A stretch of 64,000 nucleotides of DNA, taken from NCBI GenBank assembly GCA_917880885.1, contig OU862917.1:26462104-26526103 (forward strand). Reading direction: 5' to 3'. The translations under genes and the position numbers were made by a program. This DNA is from Limnephilus marmoratus (lineage: Eukaryota > Arthropoda > Insecta > Trichoptera > Limnephilidae). Below the pieces are notes generated by a model. The model was not told where the DNA came from, made no database searches, and saw nothing but the letters and a program-made list of their open reading frames with translations. Of the stretch, positions 42,803-54,794 are shown piece by piece. The first letter of the stretch is position 1. The number at the start of each line of letters is the position of its first letter.

Positions 42803-43207
42803 CCGGCTGGCGTAGTGCAGCGGAAAGGCGCTTGACTCGCATTCCGAAGGTCGCGGGATCGAATCCCGGCGTGGCAAATAAATTTTATTTGATTAATTTG
42901 TGTATTTCACAATTTATTCATTTAAAATAATATATGGTATATTTGCGGCATGTTCCAGAGTGGAAGATACTCTCAGAATCGCCCTGGTGTAAGACCGCCA
43001 TTCAGAATTGAAACGTTGCCTGAAGTGGCCTTCGCCGTGTTTTGGTGACCTGATCTGAATAGCCAGGTAATTCTCCACCTTCCTCTTCCCTATCTCCTTC
43101 CCTCCCCACTACCTTCAGCCTCACAAAATACCCCAATTGGGAATGCCATAGTCTCACTGGCTCCAGACGAGAGTAGTTGGGACTCTTGTGCGGTATTCAT
43201 GTAAAAA
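42803..43207 (+). repeat. SINE1, tRNA-derived, complete copy
   Basis: The head has an A box (TAGTGCAGCGG) and B box (GATCGAATC) in CGGGATCGAATCCCGG context. The body matches the copy at 11.0 kb throughout and ends GACTCTTGTGCGGTATTCAT with A-rich sequence. The head is the less degraded of the two full copies. Confidence 0.85.
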
Positions 43208-43339
43208 ACTATAATTTTAAAACGCTGCCCCACGTCTTAAATGTTTTCTTTACTTTATGGCGAAAATTATTCCATCAATAACTCAACATTGATAGTTTTG
43301 TTAAATACAACATTATTCCTGGGAAGGGTGTATAAGTCT

Positions 43340-44677
43340 ATTATCTAAGTTATTTTATGCAACTAGTGGTCTACCGCAAGGGAGTCATCTCGGACCCATC
43401 CTTTTCCTTATATTCATAAATGATATAATAAGTTGTTTCGACGATGTAGAAGTTCTGCTTTTTGCCGATGACATCAAATTATATAAACAAATATCTAATA
43501 TAAGAGACTGCCTTATCCTACAGTCAAACATTGACAAATTACACAATTGGTGTGTTGCAAACAACTTATTCCTCAATATCGATAAATGTAAGACACTAAC
43601 ATTTTGTAGAACAAAGACCCCGTTATCTTTTGAATACACAATAAATAACAAAATCTTAGAAAAAGTCAAAGAAATCAGGGATCTTGGAGTTTTATTTGAC
43701 ACCCAATTAAATTTTATAAACCACATACAAGAAATAACCAACAAAGGCATGAAGACACTAGGATTTATAATCAGAACCATCAAAGACTTTGATTCACTAG
43801 AAGCTATTAAAATTGTATATTTGTCACTAGTACGCAGCTTGCTGGAATACAATTCCATCGTTTGGTCCCCAAATTATCAAATTCATATAAAAAATATTGA
43901 ACGAGTGCAGCACAAATTTTTACGATTTATTAACTTCAAGTTACATATACCTATTCAACACATTAACTATACATTCCTACTAAATACACTTAAATTGCAT
44001 TCCCTAGAAAACAGAAGAAAAATAATTGACCTAACTTTTTTGTTTAAAATTATTCACTCCGAATTAAACTGTTGTGAACTTCTGCATCTCATTGATTTTA
44101 AGGTACCAACCCGAGCGACAAGGCAAAACATATTATTCTGTAACAATAATTCTCTAACCAACTATCACACACATGCATCAATTTCTTGACTTCACACACT
44201 AGGGAACAAATACACCCCAAATATCGATGTATTTAATATAAGTTTACCGTTATTCAAGAAATATCTAAACAATATTTTTATGTAGAATATTTTGATATCT
44301 AAGGAGCATCACCTAGGGTCTATTGCATATATTTGTGTATTTCTATATTAATCTACAATGTAAAAACTTGTTAACGTTTTCTTTTTATGTATCTTGCATT
44401 TTGTCATGTATTATTCATGACATTTAATCAGTCACCTGTAAATTTTGTAATTGCTAACATACCTACTAGTTTATTTCTATGTCATTTACAACTTAGAAAC
44501 TTTCTCTTTTATTGTAATGCACTATCATTCCTAAATTTATCTGTATGATGTTTACCTACTAGTTATATTTTTATAGTTCATCTTTTTTATTAAAAAAAAA
44601 AAAACTGTCTCTGTATTATAATCTTGTCATGTAAAAGCCCATCAGGGCGTTGAAAATTAATAAATAAATAAATAAAA
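43340..44677 (+). pseudogene. Jockey-like LINE D relative, 5' truncated
   Basis: The coding frame begins within RT at TSGLPQGSHLGPILFLIFIN (about 43362), then EVLLFADDIKLY with the FADD motif, NNLFLNIDKCKTLTF, GMKTLGFIIRTIKDF, SLVRSLLEYNSIVWSPNYQI and VQHKFLRFINFKL. It breaks near 44187, and the last part (PLFKKYLNNIFM) is in another frame. The 3' UTR ends in an (AAAT)n tail at 44655-44677. It is closely related to LINE D at 24-33 kb but lacks ORF1, endonuclease and early RT. Confidence 0.85.
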
Positions 44678-44747
44678 CCATTTCATCCTTGGTATTTTGA
44701 CAATTGGTTTTTCATAACTTTATGCACAAAAATGAACACATTAAATA

Positions 44748-45321
44748 ATGGGTCGGCAGCCTTTTGTGGTCCAAGGGCCAAATATTTGACGTGGGAACTT
44801 GCGCGGGCCGCACTTACAAAAATAAATTCTCTAGCCCCCCCCCCCCCCCCCGCCCCCCCTGGGACGGATCTCATTTGACTAGGGTAGTAGTTTTTTTATA
44901 AGATCGATATGCTCAAAGTCAACTTTAATGGGAGGGGGGGAGGTGACACAACGTTATCTGCCCGGGTGGCACCCATGCTAGCTACGCCACTGCATATTAT
45001 TACAGTATAACTACAATATTTCAGTTCTAAAAATAAAACGGTTTTCTTATTTTTACGACATTTATTGTTGTTAAAATGGAAAATGATCGAATTTCCTTTC
45101 GTCGATATGCTTGATAAACAATGATAGTTTAATTTCAAATTATTTAACATCTGAATACAAATGGCATATCAATTTATTTTTTCCCTGTAAACGAGTATTG
45201 AGTAGATTCAGTTCGGCAGTCAAATCAGTTAAAAATCCAAGGTAAGTTAAAAGTCACGTGCGTTGCGGCGAGAATCTTGCGCACCAAGACCCCTCGCGGG
45301 CCGCAGGTTGCCGACCCATGC
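44748..45321. mobile_element. hAT-like MITE with GGGTCGGCA ends
   Basis: The left end is ATGGGTCGGCAGCC and the right end GGTTGCCGACCCATG, an imperfect inverted repeat; both subterminal parts carry GCGGGCCGC. ATTAAATA flanks both sides (44740-44747 and 45322-45329), an 8-bp duplication. It encloses a fragment of the CAGTGGCGTAG MITE. Confidence 0.8.
44930..44993. mobile_element. CAGTGGCGTAG-type MITE fragment, nested
   Basis: GGAGGTGACACAACG, GGTGGCACCCATGC and TAGCTACGCCACTG match the right end of the element at 19806-20337. The left end is not clear. Confidence 0.65.
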
Positions 45322-45329
45322 ATTAAATA

Positions 45330-46100
45330 GCAGTCTCTATTTTATTGGAATCCAATTTAGCTCAACTCTCATTTGATTAACCCTTGCATGCTTGCCTTTC
45401 CCCACATTTTCTCCACCAAACGCAGCGTTTTAAAATTTGGTTTGTGGAAGTTCGATGTATAATGTTGTTTGTCAAAGTCATGTAGTATAGTTTAATTTTT
45501 GGGAATAAAGGGAGAAAACGAACATCTTATGACTTCATCTACAAAGATTTCAAAGCCAAGAAGCTGAAGGATGCCGGAAAGTAGTATTCCTGCAGAAAAA
45601 ATGTTATTAAGCCTGCTTTTAACCGTTGAAATAGGTTTATGGAATAATGTTGTAAGTTGATCTCGTGCCAATATCTCAAACGTAAATGATTTTAATTCAT
45701 GACGATATTTGCAATTTAAGCTTAAATACACTAATACACTCATGTTAGAAAAACGTGTTGCTTTTTTTTAAGCGACGAAGAGTTAAAAAAATTTATTTTG
45801 CGGATTAAACCCGTTTGTGAAATTTTTATGCACTTGTGGCGGCCACTTTTGCCGAATTAATTGCGCCGCCACTGTCGCTGTACGAACATCCAGAATTACT
45901 ACTGAATACTACGGCGTACAGCGCGCGCTGGTATGTGTCTACCTACAGCGGTGAATAATTCCACCACTTACGCGAAGGGCTGCGAAACAACTGATTTTTT
46001 TTCCATTTTTCTCGGGAGATTATTTATATTTTTGATACTGACAATTCGTGGTGGAATTCCAATATAATAAAACACATATAAAACTTATCACCGTCAATAT
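45330..46100. other. Unexplained stretch with one antisense frame
   Basis: The minus strand is open for 83 codons at 45492-45743 (from MSVLVYLSLNCKYRHELKSF), but no family was recognised. A GC-richer patch at 45830-45950 has no frame of note. Confidence 0.35.
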
Positions 46101-46102
46101 TA

Positions 46103-46366
46103 AATATAACACATGGGGGAGGGAAAAGGGGTTCAAGTTTTATTCAATATATATGATTTTATGTAATTTATATGATTTTTCCATATTTGTTTTTTATGTC
46201 GTCTTTGACGATTGGACTTTTAGTTATTTGACAATTACTGGCTACTACTGGTAAAAGCCAAATTAAAACCAATCGTCAAAGACGACATGGCAACAGATAT
46301 GGAAAAACCATATAAATTTTATAAAATCCTTTTAGACTACTCCCCTCCTCTCCCTTATATATTTTG
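46103..46366. repeat. Foldback MITE
   Basis: The inner arms GTCGTCTTTGACGATTGG (46198-46215) and their exact reverse complement (46269-46286) are continued outward by imperfect inverse matches (TATATGATTTTTCCATAT against ATATGGAAAAACCATATA, then GGGGGAGGG against CCTCTCCC). The loop is about 53 bp. No coding capacity. Confidence 0.8.
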
Positions 46367-47861
46367 TTTATAAACTCTAGATTAATATAATAATTTGTAC
46401 CAATCTGAAGGTGGCTTTAACAAGCTGAAATCGATTATGATAAAAAAATAAATTAATTTATTATATTATAACAAGAATATTGTTGTATGCAACCTTATTC
46501 CAGGCTCTAGGGCTCAATTATGAAACCAGAAATAAAAAATTGAGTTAGATGGCCACATACGAAAAAATCAGAGTCACAGAACTGCCTAATGTATAAAGGG
46601 CTAAAGATGTATGTTGAAATGCCTGTAAGTCAAATGAAATGAAGGAAGAATTGATGAATTAAAGGGATGTTATGCTTACTGCAAAAATATAATTTTAAAA
46701 ATGATATTTTACCTTATTCACATCAGTTTATATACGGATGTAGTATAAACTAACTAAAAAAAAAATAAAAACATGCATGTATCGAATGTTAGTAATCTTG
46801 AAAAATTACGACATCTATTCAATGTCCTTATAAAATTACGAGACACGTGTTATATTCACACTAATCGAAAAAAAAAGTTGAACCGCAAAGAGGATAGCCA
46901 TTCAAACAATGTGTACATGTCCACTATAGTTCAGTGTGAAACCAAGCGCTCTCTACGCTCTCTATCAGTATTGTGTCTTCTAGTGATTCATTTAACCTTA
47001 TCTCAAACATTTGAACAAAATAAAAAAGTATTTCGATTAAATTAATTCTTAAAAAATTTTCAACTTCATCACTTATGTACATGATAAGTAGTTCCAATTT
47101 TAAAAATTAAAAGTAAATTAAACTTGAATAATTTTATAAATTACGCAGGAATACTTCATATTACTAACGCGTGCATCAACAACCAAAATTATTAAGTGGG
47201 TTTAAGTATAAAATTTTCGATTTTATGACTGTCAATTATTTTATGTTTGTGAAATTCCCTACTAGATTTACACTGAAAACCCAAATGACCTTATGTACCT
47301 ACATACATGCTAATGATTTATTTTATTTGACAAAAATAAATTATTCTCTACACAAGCCTTTATATGCAAAAAGTTACTGAGTTTTCAAATATTCATGTTA
47401 TAATTTTTTTGCGGGAATTTGTTTTAGAGTTGTAGAGTGTTTTTGTTCTTGTAAGCAATCGAAACAGTTTTGCATTTCTCGTCTCGCGTCCGTATAGGTA
47501 TCTGATGATTAAACATTAACGTACCCTATAACGTTTCTTAATTCCTCGTAGACAATGCTTTTATTCAATTTTTTCATAAATTATCTACTATTCAATGGTT
47601 GGCTAAGCTGCCATGGAACCGAGCTCATATTATAACATTGTATTAACATGTTTTTTATGAAGTGGAAATGTAAAGAGTAAACAAAAACAACAGTTTTATC
47701 AAAAGTTGTGGTAAAGCAAAAGTACCCGCCGCTTGATAATTACCGCATTGCCTCAGTGTAAAGTATTGATTATTATTATTGACTTCAAGCCAGTGTGTAT
47801 AAATACCGTACTTAAAACATGTTGTTATTTTGGAAATCTATTATAAACTATGAAACTCCAT
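46367..47861. other. Non-coding stretch, no gene seen
   Basis: AT-rich with only short chance frames. Confidence 0.4.
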
Positions 47862-48126
47862 TTTTGAAGTGACAACTTCTTTAGCACCGTTGTGATTTGA
47901 AACTCTATGAAACCCAAAAGAGTGATACTATTTACTCATATATTTATAGAATTTAGCCTGCGATAGAATGAGATAGTATAATTGGTATCCTCTTTGTGCG
48001 GTGCTTCGTTGCCTATCGGTCTCCTCATTGTACATTGTGGTGCTTTGTAGCCTCCCCACTCTTGTCTGCTTTAGTTTTCTGTTTGGTTTCTCTTCTACCG
48101 CGTGTGAATTGCACACTGATTTTTTT
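47862..48126 (+). repeat. Interspersed repeat X, uninterrupted copy
   Basis: The only copy here that reads straight through in sense: TTTTTGAAGTGACAACTTCT, TTAGCACCGTTGTGATTTGA, ATTTAGCCTGCGATAGAATG, TTTGTGCGGTGCTTCGTTGC, a partly repeated CCTATCGGTCTCCTCATTG, and an end with the hairpin GTGTGAATTGCACAC. About 265 bp. The class is unknown. Confidence 0.75.
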
Positions 48127-49999
48127 GTGCATCAGCTTTGCTTGGTTAAAGTTGAAACGAAGTTTGTTGTCTATTTATCATAGACAACAATAAAACAAAA
48201 TAAATTGTTTAAACATACCTAATTTTTAACAATTTATGCAAGTGCACAATCTTCGGGAGATGATTCTATACGACGGTAGAAGTAAAAAAGATAAATAACT
48301 TTAAATGAAGTTCCAATTTTTTTCCCAATACAAAAATATTTTTCCATAGAATTATGTTTTCCATACAAACAATTTAACCATTTTACCCGAAAACTACCTT
48401 AAAACGTTTGAATTTCGGAAAAAAGTAATTTATTATTTTTACTTGCACTTTATCCCAGCAACATTTATAAACATTTTCGATAAAATGAATTTTAGAATAA
48501 TTTCGTTCGAGTATTTCGTGTCGTCCAAAAAAAAATGTGTTTAAAATTGAAATATTTCTTTATAGGTACCTATTACAACTAAAAGTACATTCTTTTCTGA
48601 ATTATCACTACGGATGTTATCTATTGTGGTTGTTTTCCTACATCAACAAGAATAATCTATCGTTATTACGGAATAGTGAACGTGTAATTTATTTGCCTGC
48701 AACCTAGAACAGGTTTTAGCTTAGGAAATTAAAAATATCACGTAACAAGCGCTATTCTGACCCGCGACTTCCAACATTAAGAGAAAGCTATAATATGCAT
48801 AGACCTCTACGACAGTGAAAATAATATCTGGAAATCAGTTATATAGCGGGGTAATTAAATTAAATCCACGCTTTTCTTCTATAAACACAATTAGTCTTTT
48901 ATTGGGTGGGTATAATCAATTACACAAGTAGCCAGTTCAATAATCGTAAAAACAGTAGTAACTTTAACGTACCAACTACAACAGTAGCTTTATGGTTATT
49001 ATTATTATTATTATAACTCCAAATTATCAACCAATTATCCTTAATTACCTACTCGTCACTTTATACAAAAGGTTTACGAGTTCCTTGAAGCCGCGCGAGC
49101 TGATCTCGGAGGGCAGACTTCGACTTTTACTATTTTCCTGGAGCTCAGCGCGGGACTCCCCGGCAGGTCAAAACTCAAAACTCTAAGGTTTCGCTTGTCT
49201 TTATATACGTATTAGGTAGTGATAAAGTATATTAAGTACCAATGCAAGACAGATAAAGTATTCGAGCGTGAACACTTCTCAAAATGCGCTCAAAATAACT
49301 ACATTTGTTACAGTTGCAATAATTTACCATTTTTATTCGGAACTACGCAAGAAAATATTAATCGCTGTGCAAACTACAGTCGAAATATTAAAGTTTTCAA
49401 GTTTTCAATGCACGAAAATTTTGTTCGAAAAGATTTTATTTTAACTTTAAAAAAATATCTGATTACTCCAATGCCCAGCATAAACTCTCAATAAGGGCAA
49501 TAAGCCAAAATATAATGATTATCCCTAATTTCAATACATCTTTACAATCTTTTGGAGAGAGATACACCCTATATAAATTAATAAATTTCATGTTGCAAAA
49601 TTACATAATGATCTAATTTGAACAAATCATTTAATGTAGGTTTTGAAGTAGGTTTTAAAAATTATGTATTCTTGATGATTGCTTTTTTATTTTTGAAAGT
49701 TTGAATTAAACTTTTCCAATTATGTAATTGAATATAATTACAAACCTATTAATATTCAATTAAGCGGTAGTGTGGGATTAGTAGTAACTTGGCTCGATTT
49801 TTATTCGCGAGACTCGAAGAAATCGACAATAGTGTCATGTAGACTAAGTTGGAATCTGAGAAGCAATAGATACTTTTTCACAAAAAAAGAAAACAAATTA
49901 GAAGATACATAACTTTGTTTACATCACTTTATTTTATACACAATCTACATGTTTCGTGAACAATGTTCACATCACCAGGAGTAAATGTACCCTTTTTGT
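48127..49999. other. Mostly unexplained stretch
   Basis: A GC-rich patch at 49075-49175 (GAAGCCGCGCGAGCTGATCT) is unlike its flanks and could be part of a solo LTR or an exon, but neither can be shown. No other feature. Confidence 0.35.
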
Positions 50000-50001
50000 G
50001 T

Positions 50002-50183
50002 ACAACTGACCCTAACAATGATTGTGAGGGCCAGTTGTTTCACAGAATTTGAACAAAGCATCAAATTTCACGTTCTGTAAAAGATCTATCCATGTTCTGT
50101 TATTTCAGTTCTGAGAAGCAACTGGCTCATAATGGAATAATAACAAAACTTGTTAATTGTTGAATTGTTCAAATTCTGTGAAA
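50002..50183. repeat. Nested inverted repeats
   Basis: TTTCACAGAATTTGAACAA (50038-50056) has its exact reverse complement at 50165-50183. A second hairpin, ACAACTGACCCT with AGGGCCAGTTGT, spans about 50002-50038. Probably a small foldback element. Confidence 0.7.
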
Positions 50184-51235
50184 AGGAAGTTTTTCTCTAG
50201 TTAGTCCGCAATTAGACACTAAAGTTATCCTGATTTCGACCAGAAAACAAACCAATTAAGTAGTGCAATCAATCTGGCCTATAAAACTACAGTTTATTAA
50301 AGTGGAAGTGGCATTTAGAAAGTATTCAGTAATTTAAATTAATTTTTATTGGTTACAAATATATTCAAAATTCATCTTGTGAGCCAAACTACTGCGCGGC
50401 CTTTTTTATACAAAAGTTAAATTTATTTTAGGTCAAAATACTCAACCAAACTAAATAATATATTTTTTTAAATCGAAAGGTTTAGTAATTATCTATAATG
50501 GATTGTGCTACTTTATTTATTTGGGTTTTAAATTTTGACATATTTTTATAGGCAATTGGTATTTTTTAACGAGTCAATTATAATTATATAAAAAATGGTC
50601 TTAACCTCCTTATAGGGCCAATATAATAAAAAATATAATGAAGACTTAAAAAATCATTAAAATACGTTTCTTCGTTAGAGATTGTAATTTATTATATTTT
50701 TAGATAATTATCTTAAACTCACAAATAATTGTTAAAGTCGCTTCTTAAATCATAATGCCTATATTTGATAATTTAAAACACAAATAAATAAAGGAGCATA
50801 TGACTTTTCTTCCTGGAAACTACCTGCTTATAGTAGATTACATACTATCTTTATAAAAATATCAATTTTTATGTCTTAATCCGCTTACTGGTTAATTCGC
50901 AATATTTCTTATTCAAACAGTTAGATTTAGCTTTATTATCACGAAAAGTGAGTATTTATGTCGTGGGAGACGAAAAAATATACCCACACCCGTTAGACAA
51001 ACCCTGCATGCCAAACAAACCATTCAAAACCTGGGATGTATATCTAAATTATGATTAAATGCAGCTTTCGTAGCTTGAACCTCAACCCTTATATTACTAA
51101 TAATATTTCGAAGTAGGTACTATTGTGTTTTTATTTTGACGAGAATATATTTTTTAAGGTTGGTACTTCCCAGATAGTAGCTTGTAAACTAGCCGTGTGT
51201 CATCGACGCTTTAAACACGGTAAGTTTTAAAGCTC
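50184..51235. other. Non-coding stretch, no gene seen
   Basis: Strongly AT-rich with no feature I can support. Confidence 0.4.
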
Positions 51236-51750
51236 TTAAAAAATATATGTTATCCTTGAAGATAATATCTAGATTTTGCCCGCGCCGAAACGCAAATTAT
51301 ATAAAATTCCCTCGATTGAAAAAAATCGCAAAGTATGCTCCAAAAATTATTATTAACACGTTTGTTTCAGTTATTTTACAAGTTACATTTATGATTCTTT
51401 AAGTGCTGTTTAAGACAATGCCCGCGAGATTTTTGCTCTATTTTAAACGAGTCGTGTTTTATAACTCTCCCGCAGCCAACTATGGCCGAAGGTATTACCC
51501 AAAATTACTATCCTTCCTACACCTACTTAAATACATGAAATATATATTTAGTAGGGGGAGGGGAGAGGGAAGGCGGTCAAGATCCCCAAAAAAAAAATTG
51601 AAAAATGCATGGGGTCATCGGCCGACCAACATGGTTACCGACGTTAGTTTTTCATCTTGGCTTGTTTAAACATTTTCGCAATTTTCGCATCGATTTTGTC
51701 GCTGTAAATGTTAGCGCTCTCCTCTAACATTCGTAATTTCGTATCTTTCC
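51236..51750 (+). repeat. Interspersed repeat Y, copy with an insertion
   Basis: GAAGATAATATCTAG, CGCCGAAACGCAAATTATAT, AATCGCAAAGTATGCTCC, AACACGTTTGTTTC and TAAACGAGTCGTGTTTTA recur in inverse orientation at 57.1-57.6 kb. Between GTGTTTTA and TTAAACATTTT this copy holds about 190 extra bases (about 51465-51665), absent from the other copy. The class is unknown. Confidence 0.75.
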
Positions 51751-51819
51751 ATCTTCTTCTTTTCGGGCCCGGTTGCAGAGCCTTAAATCAAATAATTAAA
51801 ATTAAAAAATCATATAAAA

Positions 51820-52257
51820 TTAAATAAAAAATATAATCACAAAATGAATAACACAAATAGGTAAGTATCCCTTTCGATATAGGATTTTAAAAATAAATTC
51901 TATCGAATAAGTTTGCTGCAGTTCTTTCTTACACACTAAATAACAACAGTCGAAAATCAGACAAAATGTTAACGTGTGTCTGCATCCCCACCCCCCTTCC
52001 CCGAAAGGAAACATACAATCATTATAATACAACTCCCTCACACGTATAAAGTAAATGCAAGGAAAAGTAGTACTTTGGGGGAAACAGTCACATGTATTTT
52101 GGGTTTCACCATTATTTAATGCATAAGAAAGATCTGCAGAATTTTTTGCCGTCACGGTACCAACCATACAGCGCCAATGGTATTTAATTCCAAAGTCTTG
52201 ATGATGAATAGATGTTACCACCATCAAATACGGAAGTTTTATGTCTGGGGAGAACAA
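51820..52257 (-). CDS. Unrecognised 145-codon frame, partly repeated at 58.6 kb
   Basis: Open from ATG at 52257 to about 51820. It contains MVVTSIHHQDFGIKYHWRCM, YFIRVRELYYNDCMFPF, WGCRHTLTFCLIFDC and LVCKKELQ. A related nucleotide stretch at 58560-58690, in the opposite orientation, can be read with similar strings (FIRVRIYYNYCIFPLEG, CRHTFTVCPIFDC, VCKKE). The similarity may be of a non-coding repeat that happens to be open. No known domain was recognised. Confidence 0.3.
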   Translation of the reverse strand: MFSPDIKLPYLMVVTSIHHQDFGIKYHWRCMVGTVTAKNSADLSYALNNGETQNTCDCFPQSTTFPCIYFIRVRELYYNDCMFPFGEGGWGCRHTLTFCLIFDCCYLVCKKELQQTYSIEFIFKILYRKGYLPICVIHFVIIFFI

Positions 52258-52404
52258 GAAAATTAAATGGTCTCTTTGGCGTGCACTGTATGTATGAGAG
52301 CCACGCGACTACTGCAGTCTGTCAAACAGTTAGGCAGGATCCTACGAATAATTAGTCATACTGTAATTTTGACACATTTGATGTACTTAACTTCTTTCTT
52401 TTTT

Positions 52405-53185
52405 TTACGTTAGTTTCACACAGGAGGCCCTAAGGAAAATAGTACCCCTCAAGGCCTTTGCCATCTTTGGGGATGCTTTGTGGAGGGAATTTTAAGGAAA
52501 GGAAGGAGATGAGGTTATGGGAAGGAAAAAGGTATGAAGGCTGGGTAGGAATCTGGCGGTTATTGTCTCCAGTCCTATAGAAGACTATTAGGAATTTCCT
52601 GGAGAGACCACATCACAAATGAGAAGGTTCTCCAAAGAATGAAAGGAGGAAGGCACCTGCTCAGGACCTTGTCCGAAAGGCGCGCAAGATGGATCGGCCA
52701 TGTAATAAGACAAGAAGGCCTCTTGCATGCCATAATGGAGGGTATGACTGAGGGGACAAACGCTAGGGGACGCCTACGCCGAGAGTACCTGGAGGACCTG
52801 CTGGTGGACGTGCGCTGCTCATCATATGCAGACTTCAAAAGAACCGCACAAGACAGGGAAGAGCGGAAGAAACGTATAGATGAAATTGCTGCAAACCAAT
52901 CCCACGATTGAAACCAGAGAGAGAGAGTGACAGATGTATGAATCCTTCCCCCTTACTCCGGTGCAAGGCGATGTTCCGAGAGAGTCCTGCTGGAGAGGTC
53001 AAAAGGTCTCCCTGAACCAGTCTCTCTCGTTTCGGCCTGCTACGCAGCTTGTGGGTAGATGCACAACCGCCAAGACCAAGAACAACCTCACCCCATGAAC
53101 CCGGGCACCTGTGCTACGTCACCAAACATAGCGAACCGCATGGGGTAACCTATGACAGAGGTGTTGGTTACATACTTAGTATCCT
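52405..53185 (-). repeat. SINE2 copy interrupted by an RTE-like LINE fragment
   Basis: The 3' end comes first on plus (TTTACGTTAGTTTCACACAG, AGGCCCTAAGGAAAATAGTA), then GGGTAGGAATCTGGCGGTTA up to GTCTCCAG at about 52573. After the inserted segment it resumes with GTGACAGATGTATGAATCC and runs to GTAACCTATGACAGAGG. Divergence in the 3' stem is partly compensated by G-U pairing. Confidence 0.8.
52574..52925 (+). pseudogene. RTE-like LINE fragment nested in SINE2
   Basis: Encodes SYRRLLGISWRDHITNEK-like text, GGRHLLRTLSERRARWIGHV, QEGLLHAIMEGMTEGTNARG and REYLEDLLVDVRC, and is very close to the antisense copy at 2.2-2.5 kb. It is 5' truncated and has no catalytic residues. It ends in a GA repeat at the rejoined SINE2. 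Confidence 0.85.
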
Positions 53186-53773
53186 ATGCCGGTAGAGGTG
53201 TGGCGAAATATGCTCAATAAATAATATCAACCAACCGATGTTCGGATGCGCAATCAAAATGTTCGCAAAGAAACAAATATAATTAGGTTGCTCTTTCAGA
53301 CTTGAATTCATAATATGTCAACTGTTTTGACCCTGCAATTTAATTTCTGTCATCAGCCATATAATAACATAAAATGGAAAAGTCAAATAAATTCCACAGT
53401 AGACAGAATGAGAAAACTGATCTTCGTATTTTTTAGACCAAGAAATAGTGTATCATTAAAAATACTAAAAGATATTTATTATACACTTGCGCACTCAGAA
53501 TTACAATATGGAATCGTGGCTTGGGGGGTGCATCTAAATCAACCCTACTTCCACTGGAAGCAATTCAAAAAGTATTAATAAAAATCATCTTAAAAAAGCC
53601 CTATTACTACCCAACAATAAATGTTTTCCAAGATTTCACGGTTCCCCCAATTACAATAATTTATGACAAAATTGCACTACTGCAATTACATGAAGATTTC
53701 TTTAATAAAAATAACTTACCATAATTAAATATTAGCAAAAGAATAATATCTGTTGGAGGACTAACCATGCCAC

Positions 53774-54753
53774 TAGGGAATGCAATCTCGTTCTCGCGAG
53801 ATCTCGGCCTTTTTTAGCCAGATTGATCTCGGACGAAAAAAGGGCGAGATCTCGTGAGTTTAACGAGATTGCACTCGAGCATAAAAACGTCTTATTCGAA
53901 GTGCGGACTGACACGGACGGAGTTGCGATCTGTCGGTTTCGTTCAGTGTGCGTGAGGCGGCGGCCTGAGGTAGCCTGAGATCTGTGGTTCCAACTAGCGT
54001 TGAATCCGAAGGGGCCTTCTCAATGGCTGGTTATCTGGCCAACAAAATAAGACGCCGTTTAGCAGACGATTCTTTAGACATTTTGTGCTTCTTAAGAAGA
54101 TATTTTCAAAATAATTCGTAATAATGGCTTGTGATTTGAACTGAACAAATCTTTCATTTGATTGGTATATTTTGTTAATTAATCTGTAATTTCTAATAGT
54201 CTGACTAATTGGTATATTTTGTTAATTAATCTGTATTATGTAATGAATCCACTGAGTAAATATAGTTTTATTTATTTGATAATAATATCTCAGTTTAATA
54301 GTCAACTCAACTTAGATAATAAATAATAAGTTTCATTTTTTTCACTTCCCGTTGTTTTATTTGTAATAAAAGAACTGTTTTATTACTAAAAGATTTTTGT
54401 TTGATATTAGAAGAGAAGACTGGTTGCTTCTTTTGTTTGTTATTTGATAGATACGTACGTCAAAGTTTACTACTTAGAAGTTTATTAAAAAATTATAGAC
54501 AAATACTACAAACAATGTTTGATGCATAAAAGTCTATTGAAAAAATCGTGAAAATCAATGTTTATCTTATAATACTTATAATATTTGTTATTTTTTCCTA
54601 ATTTATTAAAATATTGTGATTATTTGCAAAAAAAAAACACACAAAACTGCCAATCTCGCGAGATCTTGAAATTGGCGAGATTTCGCAGTATTGTTATTCA
54701 TAAACTCGCGGGATCTCGCTTGAGCCCCAATCTCGCGAGATTTGCATTCCCTA
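53774..54753. mobile_element. hAT derivative, 980 bp, 8-bp target duplication
   Basis: Begins TAGGGAATGCAATCTCG; the reverse complement of its end begins TAGGGAATGCAAATCTCG. CATGCCAC flanks both sides (53766-53773 and 54754-54761). CTCGCGAGATCTCG-type palindromes lie just inside both ends. A transposase C-terminus remains at 53987-54121; the rest of the interior is AT-rich and non-coding. Confidence 0.95.
53987..54121 (+). pseudogene. hAT transposase C-terminal (dimerisation) remnant
   Basis: Forty-four codons and TAA: VPTSVESEGAFSMAGYLANK followed by IRRRLADDSLDILCFLRR. The pattern S-x-E-S-E-x-x-FS-x-AG, then RxxLxxDSLDxLxFLxxN/F, is the hallmark end of hAT transposases. The catalytic part and zinc finger are missing. 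The strand defines the original sense of the element. The reading frame itself is intact over this stretch. Confidence 0.9.
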
Positions 54754-54794
54754 CATGCCACTAGTACGAACCACAACAGCACAGCATTACTATA

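Noticed and set aside
45492..45743. Host gene on the minus strand
   Set aside because: Open for only 83 codons in AT-rich DNA with no recognisable motif. Noted in the stretch description but not called a gene.
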